Assembly (NCBI RefSeq): GCF_900096975.1
Contig: NZ_FMYQ01000009.1
Coordinates: 124,001 to 188,000, forward strand
Direction of reading: 5' to 3'
Length of the DNA stretch: 64,000 nt
Source of the DNA: Paraburkholderia lycopersici
Lineage (GTDB): Bacteria; Pseudomonadota; Gammaproteobacteria; Burkholderiales; Burkholderiaceae
Shown: positions 18,914-27,085 of the stretch, one piece after another
Position numbering within the stretch: the stretch's first letter is position 1
Layout of the letters: every line of letters begins with the position of its first letter
Notes under the pieces: model-generated
Databases searched by the model: none
Told to the model about the DNA's origin: nothing
Seen by the model: the letters and a program-made list of their open reading frames with translations, nothing else
Position numbers and translations under genes: made by a program

Positions 18914-19372
18914 TCACATCAGATGTTTCGTGATGAAGTTCCACTCGGCCGTCGTGACCGGCGTGATCGAAAGGCGATTGCCTTTCGCGAGCACGCGCAT
19001 GTCCGAAAGCGCCTCGTGCTCGCGCAACGCGGCCAAGGCAATCAGCGGGCATTTCTTCCTGAACACGACGTCGACGAGCATCCAGCGCGGATTCTCCTGC
19101 GTGGATTTCGCGTCGTAGTAAGGGCTCTTCGGATCGAACTGCGTGGGGTCGGGATAGGCCGTGGAGGAAACTTGCGCGAGGCCCGCGATGCCGGGCTCTG
19201 GGCAGCTCGAATGATAGAACAGCACGCCGTCGCCTGGCTGCATGGTGTCGCGCATGAAGTTGCGCGCCTGATAATTGCGCACGCCGGTCCACGGCAGCGT
19301 GCGTTGCGGTGCGTTCGCGAGGTCGTCGATACTTGCTTCTTCGGGTTCGGACTTCATCAGCCAGTAGCGCAT
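18914..19372 (-). CDS. EVE domain protein
   Basis: The 152-residue protein belongs to the EVE/PUA-like fold (thymocyte nuclear protein 1 relatives). It starts MRYWLMKSEPEEASIDDL and has the typical WTGVRNYQARNFMRDTMQPGDGV stretch (in two parts) followed by FYHSS and YPDPTQFD. EVE domains are related to YTH and bind modified bases in RNA or DNA; bacterial ones are suggested to recognise modified nucleotides. The ATG at 19372 is chosen because the family starts there; 27 earlier in-frame residues read into the 6S RNA terminator. Gene order zapA-6S RNA-EVE is common in Burkholderiaceae. Confidence 0.88.
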   Translation of the reverse strand: MRYWLMKSEPEEASIDDLANAPQRTLPWTGVRNYQARNFMRDTMQPGDGVLFYHSSCPEPGIAGLAQVSSTAYPDPTQFDPKSPYYDAKSTQENPRWMLVDVVFRKKCPLIALAALREHEALSDMRVLAKGNRLSITPVTTAEWNFITKHLM

Positions 19373-19444
19373 GAGTCGAAGGTCACGTCGGAAGAGGAAA
19401 GGGGCAGGCGTGCGCGCGAGACACGAAGCGGGCCGCACAATGGA

Positions 19445-19476
19445 AAACGGCATCGAACTTTCGTCCGATGCCGTTT
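19445..19476 (-). terminator. Terminator of the 6S RNA transcript
   Basis: An 11-bp perfect stem (19445-19455 with 19466-19476) with a 10-nt loop is followed by TTTT on the minus strand, just downstream of the 6S RNA 3' end. Confidence 0.8.
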
Positions 19477-19483
19477 GAATAGG

Positions 19484-19660
19484 TCCCCGCCTTAGCCGCT
19501 AGGCCGGCATCCTGAACCGAGGGTTCAGAATTGGTCGCAGTTAGCAGCACTTTGGGTACATCAGACTGTGTGACGCGCACGCCCGTGCTACAAATTTCCG
19601 CAACCGTGCACATGGCATTGGTTCAAGGAATATATGACCTTGGCGAACCAGGCAGGGAAG
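19484..19660 (-). ncRNA. ssrS: 6S RNA
   Basis: The segment just downstream of zapA on the minus strand has the hallmarks of 6S RNA, which mimics an open promoter and sequesters housekeeping RNA polymerase. The 5' end UCCCUGCCU pairs with the 3' end AGGCGGGGA over 9 bp (one G-U). The conserved stem-loop near the 3' half (UGAACC-loop-GGUUCA, about 19512-19527) precedes GAUGCCGGCC, as in other 6S RNAs. Length is about 177 nt, as expected. The ends are inferred from the terminal helix and may be off by a few bases. Location after zapA matches ssrS in many proteobacteria. Confidence 0.88.
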
Positions 19661-19733
19661 CTGACTAAACCTGTTTAGAAACGTACTGACGTTTCGATGA
19701 AACACCTTCGTTACTGCGCTTATTGCATCCCGC

Positions 19734-20048
19734 TTATTGCACTCCGTACTGCTGGATGACGGCGCCGAGTTGTTCATTCATTTGGCGCATTGTACGACGG
19801 ATTTCTTCCGCTGGGAATGCTTCCCCATGACGCACGCTCGTTTGCAGACGCAGCAGCTCCGAGGCGAGCGAGAGCGCCGCCATGACCGCGATGCGATCGG
19901 TGCCGCGCACGTTGCTGTGATTGCGGATCTTCGACATTTCGGCATCGACGCGAGCCACGGCTTCGAGCAGCGCCTGTTCCGTTTCCGGAGAACAGACGAG
20001 GCGATAGATTTGCCCGAGGATCGTCGCTTCGATCTGCTTGGTGGTCAT
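19734..20048 (-). CDS. zapA: Cell division protein ZapA
   Basis: The 104-residue ZapA starts MTTKQIEATILGQIYRL. It has the globular N-terminal domain (to about 45, with the conserved VRGTDRIAVMAAL segment just after) and a C-terminal coiled coil. It bundles FtsZ protofilaments at midcell. The start codon overlaps the stop of the upstream zapB-like gene (20045-20048, ATGA), showing coupled translation. The 6S RNA follows 73 nt later on the same strand and may be processed from the same transcript. Confidence 0.92.
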   Translation of the reverse strand: MTTKQIEATILGQIYRLVCSPETEQALLEAVARVDAEMSKIRNHSNVRGTDRIAVMAALSLASELLRLQTSVRHGEAFPAEEIRRTMRQMNEQLGAVIQQYGVQ

Positions 20049-20398
20049 GCATTTTCTCCATGGCGGGCCGCGTTGCTGTCGTCGTCGTTGCTCGACGACG
20101 GTTCGAGCAGATCGAGCTGGTTGTCGCGTTCGTTGCCCGCGCGTGCGCGCGGCAGCTTTTCGAGGATCGCGTTCAGACGCACCTGCGCGTCGTCGATCTT
20201 GGCCGAGAGCGCATCGCGCTCCGCTTGCAGGGCGTTGCGTTCCTCGCGGATCTGTTCGAGCTCGGTGCGCGTGGTGTCGCATTGCGCACGCAGCTGCGCG
20301 AGTTGCTCTTCGAGTGCGAGGCGCGTTTCATGTTGGCGCTGATTAATCTCGATCAGCCGCCCGATGTTCTGTGAGAGTGTTTCGAGTTCGTTGAGCAT
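20045..20398 (-). CDS. zapB: ZapB-like coiled-coil protein (TIGR02449 type)
   Basis: The 117-residue protein is almost wholly coiled coil over residues 1-85 (heptads such as LEEQLAQLRAQCDTTRTELE), with a short acidic and Ser/Asn-rich tail. It precedes zapA and overlaps it by 4 nt, the arrangement seen for TIGR02449/ZapB-like divisome proteins in beta- and gammaproteobacteria. The role as ZapA partner is inferred from this context; coiled-coil sequence alone is weak evidence. AGAGGA precedes the ATG. Confidence 0.72.
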   Translation of the reverse strand: MLNELETLSQNIGRLIEINQRQHETRLALEEQLAQLRAQCDTTRTELEQIREERNALQAERDALSAKIDDAQVRLNAILEKLPRARAGNERDNQLDLLEPSSSNDDDSNAARHGENA

Positions 20399-20776
20399 GT
20401 GCTGCGTCCTCTAAAGACAGGCATTCTAGCGCGGATCAACGTGTATTTTGATAATTGTGTCGTTTCCAGACGTAACAACCCGGCTTCTTACCCGAACCCG
20501 GTCCGATTCCCACATTATGTGTGCGGCATGGGCCAGCCAGGAACGCGTTTTGCCAAGGCTGTGCGCGCAGCGCGTCGTTTCGATCGCGGCCCGCGCGTTA
20601 TAACATCACGGATTCGCGGCGTTTTGCCGGTGCCTTTTGCCGGTGACTTTTGTCATCGCCTTTGCCAACGGCTCGCAGAATGTCTTGCGACAACATGCGG
20701 CGCGGGCCGTGGGCTGCGAGACGTCCGCTGTTTTCCCTTTGATCCTTTTGAAACCCGTCTGCCACCGAGTTCCTTG
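20399..20776. other. 378-nt divergent gap between zapB-like gene and btuC
   Basis: Besides the zapB -10, this holds a possible -10 (TATAAC, 20599-20604) for the btuC operon and a repeated TTTTGCCGGTG element (two copies, 20631-20646 area). No ORF here looks coding. A cobalamin riboswitch would be expected before a B12 transport operon; fragments such as AGCCAGGA (20534-20541) resemble part of the B12 box, but the full conserved core was not found. Confidence 0.5.
20423..20428 (-). promoter_or_regulatory. Putative -10 box for zapB-zapA-6S RNA
   Basis: TAGAAT on the minus strand lies 25 nt before the zapB-like ATG. It would give a leader of about 18 nt containing the ribosome site. The -35 is not clear. 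Confidence 0.4.
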
Positions 20777-21844
20777 ATGCGTTCCATGAGCCGCGATGAA
20801 TCTCACGCCGCGTCCGCCATGCATGCGCTGCCGCGCCGCTCGATGAGCGCCCGCCGCGCCTGCGCGATCTGGGGCGTGCTCGCCGCGGCGGCGCTCGCGG
20901 TGTTCGCGGCTTCGCTCGCGACAGGCAGCGTGAGCGTGACGTTCGCGCAGATGTGCGCGGCGCTCATGCCCGCCCATGGCGCGCCCGACATGGCGACGGA
21001 AATCGTACGCACGCTGCGCCTGCCGCGCGCGCTGTCCGGTTTCGCGTGCGGCGCGTTGCTCGCGCTTGGCGGGGCGCTATTGCAGGTGCTGTTGCGCAAT
21101 CCGCTCGCGGAGCCCTACGTGCTCGGCGTTTCGGGCGGCGCCGCGGCCTTCGCGCTCGTCGCGATGATCGCGGGTGTGACGTGGTGGGGCGTGCAGGCGA
21201 GCGCCTGCGCGGGTGCGCTGGTTTCGATCCTGCTCGTGCTCGGCCTCGCGCGCCGGGAGTTGTGGCGCGGCGAACCCCAGGACAGCTCGCCGCGGCTGTT
21301 GCTGACGGGCGCGGTGACGGCGGCGGGCTGGGGCGCGTTGATTACGCTGCTGCTCACGCTCGCCCCCGATACGCGCTTGCGCGGCATGCTGTTCTGGCTC
21401 ACGGGCGACCTCAATGGCGCGGGCATGCCATGGCCCGCGCTCGCGGCGCTTGGCGTGGTGCTTGCATGCATCGTGCCGGCCGCGCCGATGCTCAACGTGC
21501 TGCTGCGCGGCGACGCCGCCGCGCAGGCACTGGGCGTGCCGGTGTTGCGCCTGCGCGTGGGCATTTATCTTGCCGCGTCGCTCGCGGCCGCCGCGGCCGT
21601 GACGACGGGCGGCACCATCGGCTTCGTGGGACTCGTCGTGCCCCACATGTTGCGTCTCGCATTCGGCAACGACCAGCGCATGCTCGTGCCGGCCGCCGCG
21701 CTCGCGGGCGGCGTGGCGGTGATGGGCGCGGACCTCGTGGCGCGCACGGTGGCCGCGCCCGCGCAGTTGCCGGTGGGTGTCGTGACCGCGCTCGCGGGCG
21801 TGCCCGTATTTCTGTGGATGCTGCTCGCGAGGCGCACGCGATGA
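20777..21844 (+). CDS. btuC: Cobalamin/iron-siderophore ABC transporter permease (FecCD/BtuC family)
   Basis: The 355-residue permease has about ten membrane helices and the FecCD landmarks: LRLPRALSGFACGALLALGG, NPLAEPYVLGVSGGA, and TGGTIGFVGLVVPHMLRL near residue 280. The coupling helix region for the ATPase precedes that last motif. By sequence alone it could import B12 or siderophores. The neighbours btuD, cobT-cobS and btuF make cobalamin the likely cargo. Starts at 20777 or 20786 are both possible and neither has a strong ribosome site. The stop overlaps btuD. Confidence 0.87.
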   Translation: MRSMSRDESHAASAMHALPRRSMSARRACAIWGVLAAAALAVFAASLATGSVSVTFAQMCAALMPAHGAPDMATEIVRTLRLPRALSGFACGALLALGGALLQVLLRNPLAEPYVLGVSGGAAAFALVAMIAGVTWWGVQASACAGALVSILLVLGLARRELWRGEPQDSSPRLLLTGAVTAAGWGALITLLLTLAPDTRLRGMLFWLTGDLNGAGMPWPALAALGVVLACIVPAAPMLNVLLRGDAAAQALGVPVLRLRVGIYLAASLAAAAAVTTGGTIGFVGLVVPHMLRLAFGNDQRMLVPAAALAGGVAVMGADLVARTVAAPAQLPVGVVTALAGVPVFLWMLLARRTR

Positions 21845-22674
21845 GCGATGCCCGCCCACCGCTGCTCGCCGCCCACGCGCTCACGTTGCGCGCCGGCGCC
21901 CGCACGCTCGTCGAATCGCTCACGCAAGGGTTTGCCGCGGGCGAAGTCTGGTGCGTGGCGGGCGCGAACGGCGCGGGCAAGACCACGCTGATCGGCGCGC
22001 TCGCGGGTCTGCGCGCGCCGGCGGCGGGGCGTGTGGAAGTCGAGGGCGTCGCGCTCGCGCAATGGCCGCCGGTGCGCCTCGCGCAGCGCCGCGCGCTGAT
22101 GCCCCAGGACCTGCGCGACGCATTCAGCGCGAGCGTGCTCGACACCGTGCTGCTCAGCCGCTATCCGCATCTTTCGGGCTGGGGCTGGGAAGGCAACGCC
22201 GATCGCGCGGCCGCGCACGCCGCGCTCGCGGCGCTCGGCCTCGAAGCGTTCGCGGCGCGCGACGTGCTTTCGCTTTCGGGCGGCGAGCGCCAGCGCGTCG
22301 CGCTTGCCGCCGCGCTGTGCCAGGGCGCGCCGCTCCTGCTGCTCGACGAGCCGCTCGCGCACCTGGACCTGCATCATCAGATCGCGTGTCTCGAGGCGCT
22401 CGCGCGCTGGGTGCGCAGCGAGGCGCGCGCGGTCCTCTTTTCCTGCCACGATCTCAATCTTGCGCGGCGCTTTTCGACGCACGCGCTGCTGCTCGACGGC
22501 CGTGGCGGCTTTCACGCGGGCCCGGTGCGCGAAGTGCTCACGGCCGGGCGCGCGAGCGCGGCGTTCGGCCATCCGCTCGTGCTGATACGCGAGGGCGCGC
22601 ACGAGGCGCTCGTGCCCGCGCTGGCATCGACTTTTTCAACACCGCATTCGCCGGGGCCGAACGGCGCGCGCTAG
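21841..22674 (+). CDS. btuD: Cobalamin ABC transporter ATP-binding protein
   Basis: The 277-residue ABC ATPase is complete: Walker A GANGAGKTT (about residues 40-48), Q-loop MPQDLRD, signature LSGGERQRV (about 142-150), Walker B LLLLDEPLAHLD and switch His in FSCHDLN. It powers BtuC. Translation starts at the ATG overlapping the btuC stop (ATGA). The C-terminal 20 residues are not conserved. cobT follows after 41 nt, so transport and synthesis genes share an operon. Confidence 0.9.
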   Translation: MSDARPPLLAAHALTLRAGARTLVESLTQGFAAGEVWCVAGANGAGKTTLIGALAGLRAPAAGRVEVEGVALAQWPPVRLAQRRALMPQDLRDAFSASVLDTVLLSRYPHLSGWGWEGNADRAAAHAALAALGLEAFAARDVLSLSGGERQRVALAAALCQGAPLLLLDEPLAHLDLHHQIACLEALARWVRSEARAVLFSCHDLNLARRFSTHALLLDGRGGFHAGPVREVLTAGRASAAFGHPLVLIREGAHEALVPALASTFSTPHSPGPNGAR

Positions 22675-22715
22675 CGCACCGCTTGCGCCCGCAACCATTT
22701 CGATACGACTACACC

Positions 22716-23771
22716 ATGACGTCATCGCTTACCGAACTGCTCGCCGTCGAACCGCTCGACCTCTCGCTGCGCGACGAACTGCAACGCCTCATCGACACGA
22801 AGACCAAGCCGCCCGGCAGTCTCGGCCGCCTCGAAACGCTCGCGCGCCAGCTCGGCATGATCCAGCGCACCACGCGCCCGAGCGTCGGGCGGCCCGTGAT
22901 GATCGTCTTCGCCGGCGATCACGGCATCGCCGCCGAAGGCGTGAGCCCGTATCCGCAAGCCGTGACCGCGCAGATGGTCGCGAACTTCGTGGCGGGCGGC
23001 GCGGCCATCAACGCGTTCAGCGGCGTGGCGGGGCTCACGCTCGAAGTCGTCGACGCGGGCGTGGCCGCGCCGCTGCCGCCGTCGCCCGCGCTCGTCGATG
23101 CGGCCATCGCACGCGGCACGCGCAACTTCGCGCGCGAGCGCGCCATGACGCGCGACGAAACGCTCGCCGCGCTCGCGGCGGGCGCCGCGCGCGTGCGCCA
23201 TCACGCGGCGCTCGGCACGAACGTGATCGGCTTCGGCGAAATGGGCATTGCGAACACCTCGTCGGCCGCGTGCCTGATGAGCCGGTTGTGCGACGTGCCG
23301 ATCGACGAGTGCGTCGGGCGCGGCACGGGCCTCGACAACGCGGGGCTCGCCAGAAAGCGCAACGTGCTCGCGGCGGCGCTCGCGCATCACGCCGACGCGC
23401 GCGAGCCGCTCGACGTGCTCGCCGCGTTCGGCGGCTTCGAGATCGCGATGATGGCCGGCGCGTTCCTCGAAGCGGCACGCTCGCGCATGGCGATCCTCGT
23501 GGACGGCTTCATCGCGACCTCGGCGCTGCTCGTGGCCGACTCGCTCGCGCCGAACGTGCGCGACTACTGTGTGTTCGCGCACGCGTCGAACGAGGCGGGG
23601 CACCGGCGCATGCTCGATCACTTCGGCGCGCGCGAACTGCTCGCGCTCGACCTGCGTCTGGGCGAGGGCACGGGCGCGGCGCTCGCGATGCCGCTCCTGC
23701 GCGCGGCCGTGGCGTTTCTCAACGAGATGGCGAGCTTCGAGTCGGCCGGCGTCGACAACCGCAGTGCCTGA
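22716..23771 (+). CDS. cobT: Nicotinate-nucleotide--dimethylbenzimidazole phosphoribosyltransferase
   Basis: The 351-residue CobT makes alpha-ribazole phosphate, the lower ligand precursor of cobalamin. Motifs visible are TKPPGSLGRLE (about 28-38), FAGDHGIAAEGVSPYP, GFGEMGIANTSSAA and the catalytic-Glu segment RLGEGTGAALAMPLL near residue 317-331. Length is typical. cobS lies 10 nt downstream, and CobS uses the dephosphorylated product made by CobC, so the three consecutive genes form one branch of nucleotide-loop assembly. Confidence 0.95.
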   Translation: MTSSLTELLAVEPLDLSLRDELQRLIDTKTKPPGSLGRLETLARQLGMIQRTTRPSVGRPVMIVFAGDHGIAAEGVSPYPQAVTAQMVANFVAGGAAINAFSGVAGLTLEVVDAGVAAPLPPSPALVDAAIARGTRNFARERAMTRDETLAALAAGAARVRHHAALGTNVIGFGEMGIANTSSAACLMSRLCDVPIDECVGRGTGLDNAGLARKRNVLAAALAHHADAREPLDVLAAFGGFEIAMMAGAFLEAARSRMAILVDGFIATSALLVADSLAPNVRDYCVFAHASNEAGHRRMLDHFGARELLALDLRLGEGTGAALAMPLLRAAVAFLNEMASFESAGVDNRSA

Positions 23772-23781
23772 GCGCCGCGCG

Positions 23782-24558
23782 ATGAATCCGCTCGCGGAGC
23801 TGCGTTACTTCTTTACGGCGCTGGGTTATTTCACGCGCGTGCCGGTGCCGCGCTGGGTGGGCTTCGAGCCTGCGTGGCTCAATTGCGCGGCGCGTTACTT
23901 TCCGCTCGTCGGCGCGCTGATCGGCGCGCTCGCGGCGCTCGTCTATCTCGCGGCGCTGCGCGTATTGCCGGCGAGCGTTGCCGTGCTGCTTTCGATGGCC
24001 GCCACGCTGCTCGCGACGGGCGCCTTCCACGAAGACGGCCTCGCGGACTGCTGCGACGCATTCGGCGGCGCGTACGCGCGCGAAGACGTGCTGCGCATCA
24101 TGCACGACTCGCGCATCGGCGCGTTCGGCGCGATCGGGCTCGTGGTGGCGCTCGCGCTCAAGTGGCAGACGCTCGCGGCGCTGCCGCCCGCGCGCGCCGC
24201 CATGCTGATGATCGCGGGCCACGCGGCGAGCCGCGCCTGCGCGATCAGCTATCTCGTGTCGCTCGGCTATGTGCGCCCCGAGGGCAAGGCCAAGCCCGTT
24301 GCGCAGCGCATGAGCGTGCTCGCATGGCTGTGCGCGTGCGCGTTCGGCTTGCCGTGGCTTTTCTGGCCGACGTGGTCCGCTGCGCCCGACTGGCGCGCGG
24401 GCGCGGCGACGCTCGTCGTGCTCGGCGTGCTGCGTTTCGCGCTGGGGCGATATTTCCTGCGCCGTATCGGCGGCTATACGGGCGACTGTCTCGGTCTCGC
24501 GCAGCAGGTGTTCGAAATCGCGATTTATCTCGTGGGGCTCGCATGGATCTCGTTCTGA
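23782..24558 (+). CDS. cobS: Adenosylcobinamide-GDP ribazoletransferase (cobalamin synthase)
   Basis: The 258-residue polytopic membrane protein joins adenosylcobinamide-GDP to alpha-ribazole. The metal-binding signature FHEDGLADCCDAFGG is at about residues 75-89, preceded by the start NPLAELRYFFTALGYFTRVPVP typical of CobS (given in parts: FFTALGYFTRVPVP). HDSRIGAFGAIGLV follows. Six or so membrane helices are predicted. It is overlapped by cobC for 16 nt at the 3' end. Confidence 0.93.
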   Translation: MNPLAELRYFFTALGYFTRVPVPRWVGFEPAWLNCAARYFPLVGALIGALAALVYLAALRVLPASVAVLLSMAATLLATGAFHEDGLADCCDAFGGAYAREDVLRIMHDSRIGAFGAIGLVVALALKWQTLAALPPARAAMLMIAGHAASRACAISYLVSLGYVRPEGKAKPVAQRMSVLAWLCACAFGLPWLFWPTWSAAPDWRAGAATLVVLGVLRFALGRYFLRRIGGYTGDCLGLAQQVFEIAIYLVGLAWISF

Positions 24559-25130
24559 TCCGTCATCCGGCCGTGGCTGTCGAGCCGGGCCTGTGCTACG
24601 GCGCAAGCGATGTGCGCCTCGCGGGCGACGCACGTCAGGAAGCGGCTTCGCTTGCAGAGCGGCTCGCGGCGATCGGCGTGCGCGAGCCGCAACGTATCGA
24701 GACGAGTCCGCTCATGCGGTGCGCGAGCATCGCCGCCGCGCTCGCGGCGGCGCACGGGCAAACGCCGCAAGTCGACGCGCGGCTCGCCGAGATGGATTTC
24801 GGCGCGTGGGAGATGCAGCGCTGGGACGCGATCGAGCGTGCGCAGATCGACGCCTGGGCCGCCGATTTCGAGCACGCGCGCACACACGGCGGCGAGAGCG
24901 TCGCGCAGTTCGATGCGCGCGTGAGCGCATGGTTCGAAGCGCTCGATGCATACGAGCATGCCGCCGTTTGGACTGTCACGCATGCGGGCGTCATCCGCGC
25001 GGCCACGGCGCGCGCGCTCGGCGTGCCGCTTGCGCGCTGCGTGCGCTGGCCGCTGGAGATGGGCGCCATCGTGCGGCTGCGCTACGACGCGTCGGGCAAG
25101 CAATGGCTGCTTGCGCACTGGAATGCGTAA
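24543..25130 (+). CDS. cobC: Alpha-ribazole phosphatase, histidine phosphatase superfamily
   Basis: The 195-residue histidine phosphatase starts MDLVLIRHPAVAVEPG. The RHP in place of the common RHG is usual in CobC-type proteins of this group. Other landmarks are ETSPLMRC, LAEMDFGAWEMQRWD and TVTHAGVIRA, which carries the second His. It dephosphorylates alpha-ribazole phosphate from CobT before the CobS step. The gene overlaps cobS by 16 nt, so coupling is likely. It ends the plus-strand cobalamin block, facing btuF. Confidence 0.9.
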   Translation: MDLVLIRHPAVAVEPGLCYGASDVRLAGDARQEAASLAERLAAIGVREPQRIETSPLMRCASIAAALAAAHGQTPQVDARLAEMDFGAWEMQRWDAIERAQIDAWAADFEHARTHGGESVAQFDARVSAWFEALDAYEHAAVWTVTHAGVIRAATARALGVPLARCVRWPLEMGAIVRLRYDASGKQWLLAHWNA

Positions 25131-25151
25131 CCGATTACTTCGTATGCCGAA

Positions 25152-26060
25152 TCAATGCCCGGCGGCGCTGCGCGTGCGGGCGGCGTCGAGGTCCTTGCAC
25201 AGTTGCCCGGCACCCTCGGCGAGGCGCGGCGCGGGCCGCGTGAGCAGATCGCCGTCGACGGCGAACAGATTGCCGCGCGCGACGGCGGCAAGCGCGGGCC
25301 AGGCGCGCCAGCGTTCGAGGCTCGGCAGCGGGTGCTCCGGCGAAGTCGCCCCTTGTGCGGCGGTGACGATCGCGTCGGGGTTGGCGGCCAGCACGGCTTC
25401 CGTCGACACCGTCGGCACGAGCGGGCCGAGCGCCGCGAACACGTTGCGGCCGCCGCACAGCGCGATCACGTCGCTGATCATGTGCGAGCCGTTGATGGTC
25501 ATCAGCGGCTGATCCCAGACTTCGTAGAACACGCTCACGGGCGTGCGCCGCGCATAGCGCGCGCGTAGCTGCGCGATGTCGCGCCGGTAGGCATTCGCGG
25601 CGGCCTGCGCGGCGGGCTCCGTGCCGAGCAGCAGGCCGAGCCGCGTGAGCGAGGTCGCGACGTCGTCGAGCCGATGCGGCTCGCTGAAGAAGAGCGGAAC
25701 ATGCAGCTCGCGCAGCCGGTCGAGTTGTTGCTGCGCATTGCCGTGGCGCCAGACCACGATGAGATCGGGCTTGAGCGCGACGATGCGCTCGAGGTCGAGC
25801 GCGCGATTGTCGCCGACGCGCGGCACCTGCTGCGCGTCGCGCGGGTAGTCGCTGTAGGCCACCGCGCCGACCACTTTCGCGCCGCCGCCCGCCGCATACA
25901 GCAGCTCGGTGACGTGCGGCGCGAGGCTCACCACGCGCTGCGCGGGCGCGGGGAGGGTGACCGCGTTGCCGGCGTCGTCGATGGCGGTGACGGTCGCCTG
26001 CGCGGCGTGCGGCACGAGTGCGGCCAGCGCTATGGCAAATGCGAAGACGGCGGCGCGCAT
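25152..26060 (-). CDS. btuF: Cobalamin-binding periplasmic protein BtuF
   Basis: The 302-residue class III binding protein has a signal peptide (AVFAFAIALAALVPHAAQA). Two lobes follow: RVVSLAPHVTELLYAAGGG opens the first, and LKPDLIVVW, SVFYEVWDQPLMTINGSH and FAALGPLVPTVSTEAVL follow. It delivers B12 or cobinamide to BtuCD. The ATG shares one base with the stop of cobD (26060). Start at 26060 was preferred because the longer in-frame version adds an Arg-rich tail before the signal peptide. The BtuCD genes are on the other strand 4 kb away. Confidence 0.9.
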   Translation of the reverse strand: MRAAVFAFAIALAALVPHAAQATVTAIDDAGNAVTLPAPAQRVVSLAPHVTELLYAAGGGAKVVGAVAYSDYPRDAQQVPRVGDNRALDLERIVALKPDLIVVWRHGNAQQQLDRLRELHVPLFFSEPHRLDDVATSLTRLGLLLGTEPAAQAAANAYRRDIAQLRARYARRTPVSVFYEVWDQPLMTINGSHMISDVIALCGGRNVFAALGPLVPTVSTEAVLAANPDAIVTAAQGATSPEHPLPSLERWRAWPALAAVARGNLFAVDGDLLTRPAPRLAEGAGQLCKDLDAARTRSAAGH

Positions 26061-27085
26061 CAGTCGATCTCCCGCACGGCTTGCGAGAGCGCGTCTTCGA
26101 AGCGCCGCCATTCGTCGTCGGATGCGGGCAGGCCGAAGCGCAGGCTGGCGGGCGCGTCGAAGCGGCGCGTCCACACCGCGCGGCGCGCGAGCGCGTCCTG
26201 CAAGGCGGGCGCGCGCGGGTCAGCGATCCACGCGAACAGCGGCGTCGCGTTCGGCGAGAAGCCCCGCGCGCGCAACAGCGCGACGAGGCGCGCGCTTTCG
26301 GCGGCGAGGCGCAGCCGCATCTCGCCATGCCACGCGCGGTCTTCGAATGCGTGCGTCACTGCGTGGCGCGCGGGTCCGGCCACGGTCCATGCCCCCAGGT
26401 GCGCATGCAGCGCGCGCAGCAGCGCGGGCTGCGCGAGCGCGAAGCCGCAGCGCGCGCCCGCAAGCCCGAAGAACTTGCCCGGCGAACGCAGCACGACCAG
26501 ACCTTCGCGATCGGTTGCGCGCGCAAGCGTTTCGCGTTGCGCGTCGCCGTAAGCGTCGGCGAAGGCTTCGTCGACGACCAGCGTGCCGCCGCGCGCCGCG
26601 AGTTGCGCGTGCCAGCGCAGCAGACGGGCGGCATCGAGATGCGCGGCCGTCGGATTGTTGGGGTTCACGACGACGGCGTGCGTGATCGCGCCGGGCAGTG
26701 CGTCGCGCGTGACGTCGAGCGGCGCGATTTCGTGATCCGCCCGCTCGAACGCCGGCGCGTACTCGCCGTAGGTGAGCGGCGCGATGGCCACGCGCGCACG
26801 CGGCAGCAGCGCGGGCAGCGCGCGAATGGCGGCCTGGCTGCCGGCGACCGGCAACACGTGCCGCGCGTCGGGCGCGCCGTAGTAGCGCGCGGCGCAGGCC
26901 GCGAAGCCGTCGCCGTCGTCGGGCAGGCGCCGCCATGCCGAGGCGGGCACCGGCGGCACCGGATAGCCATGCGGATTGACGCCCGTCGACAGATCGATCC
27001 ACGCGTCCCATGCGATGCCGTAGCGCGCGGCCGCTTCGTGCAGGTTGCCGCCATGCGCGACGAGCGTGACGGGTCGTTCAGACAT
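26060..27085 (-). CDS. cobD: L-threonine-O-3-phosphate decarboxylase
   Basis: The 341-residue PLP enzyme of aminotransferase class I/II has LSTGVNPHGYP near residue 32, NPNNPTAAHLD near residue 140, VVDEAFADAYG and the PLP-lysine segment RSPGKFFGLAGARCGF near residue 200. It makes (R)-1-amino-2-propanol O-2-phosphate, the linker that CbiB attaches to adenosylcobyric acid. It overlaps cbiB by 8 nt upstream and btuF by 1 nt downstream, within a tight four-gene operon. The same family is called CobC in Pseudomonas nomenclature. Confidence 0.9.
   Translation of the reverse strand: MSERPVTLVAHGGNLHEAAARYGIAWDAWIDLSTGVNPHGYPVPPVPASAWRRLPDDGDGFAACAARYYGAPDARHVLPVAGSQAAIRALPALLPRARVAIAPLTYGEYAPAFERADHEIAPLDVTRDALPGAITHAVVVNPNNPTAAHLDAARLLRWHAQLAARGGTLVVDEAFADAYGDAQRETLARATDREGLVVLRSPGKFFGLAGARCGFALAQPALLRALHAHLGAWTVAGPARHAVTHAFEDRAWHGEMRLRLAAESARLVALLRARGFSPNATPLFAWIADPRAPALQDALARRAVWTRRFDAPASLRFGLPASDDEWRRFEDALSQAVREID

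Noticed and set aside
20440..20560. Cobalamin riboswitch as a firm feature
   Set aside because: Only short fragments resemble the consensus; the conserved core and B12 box are incomplete, so it is listed only as something to test.
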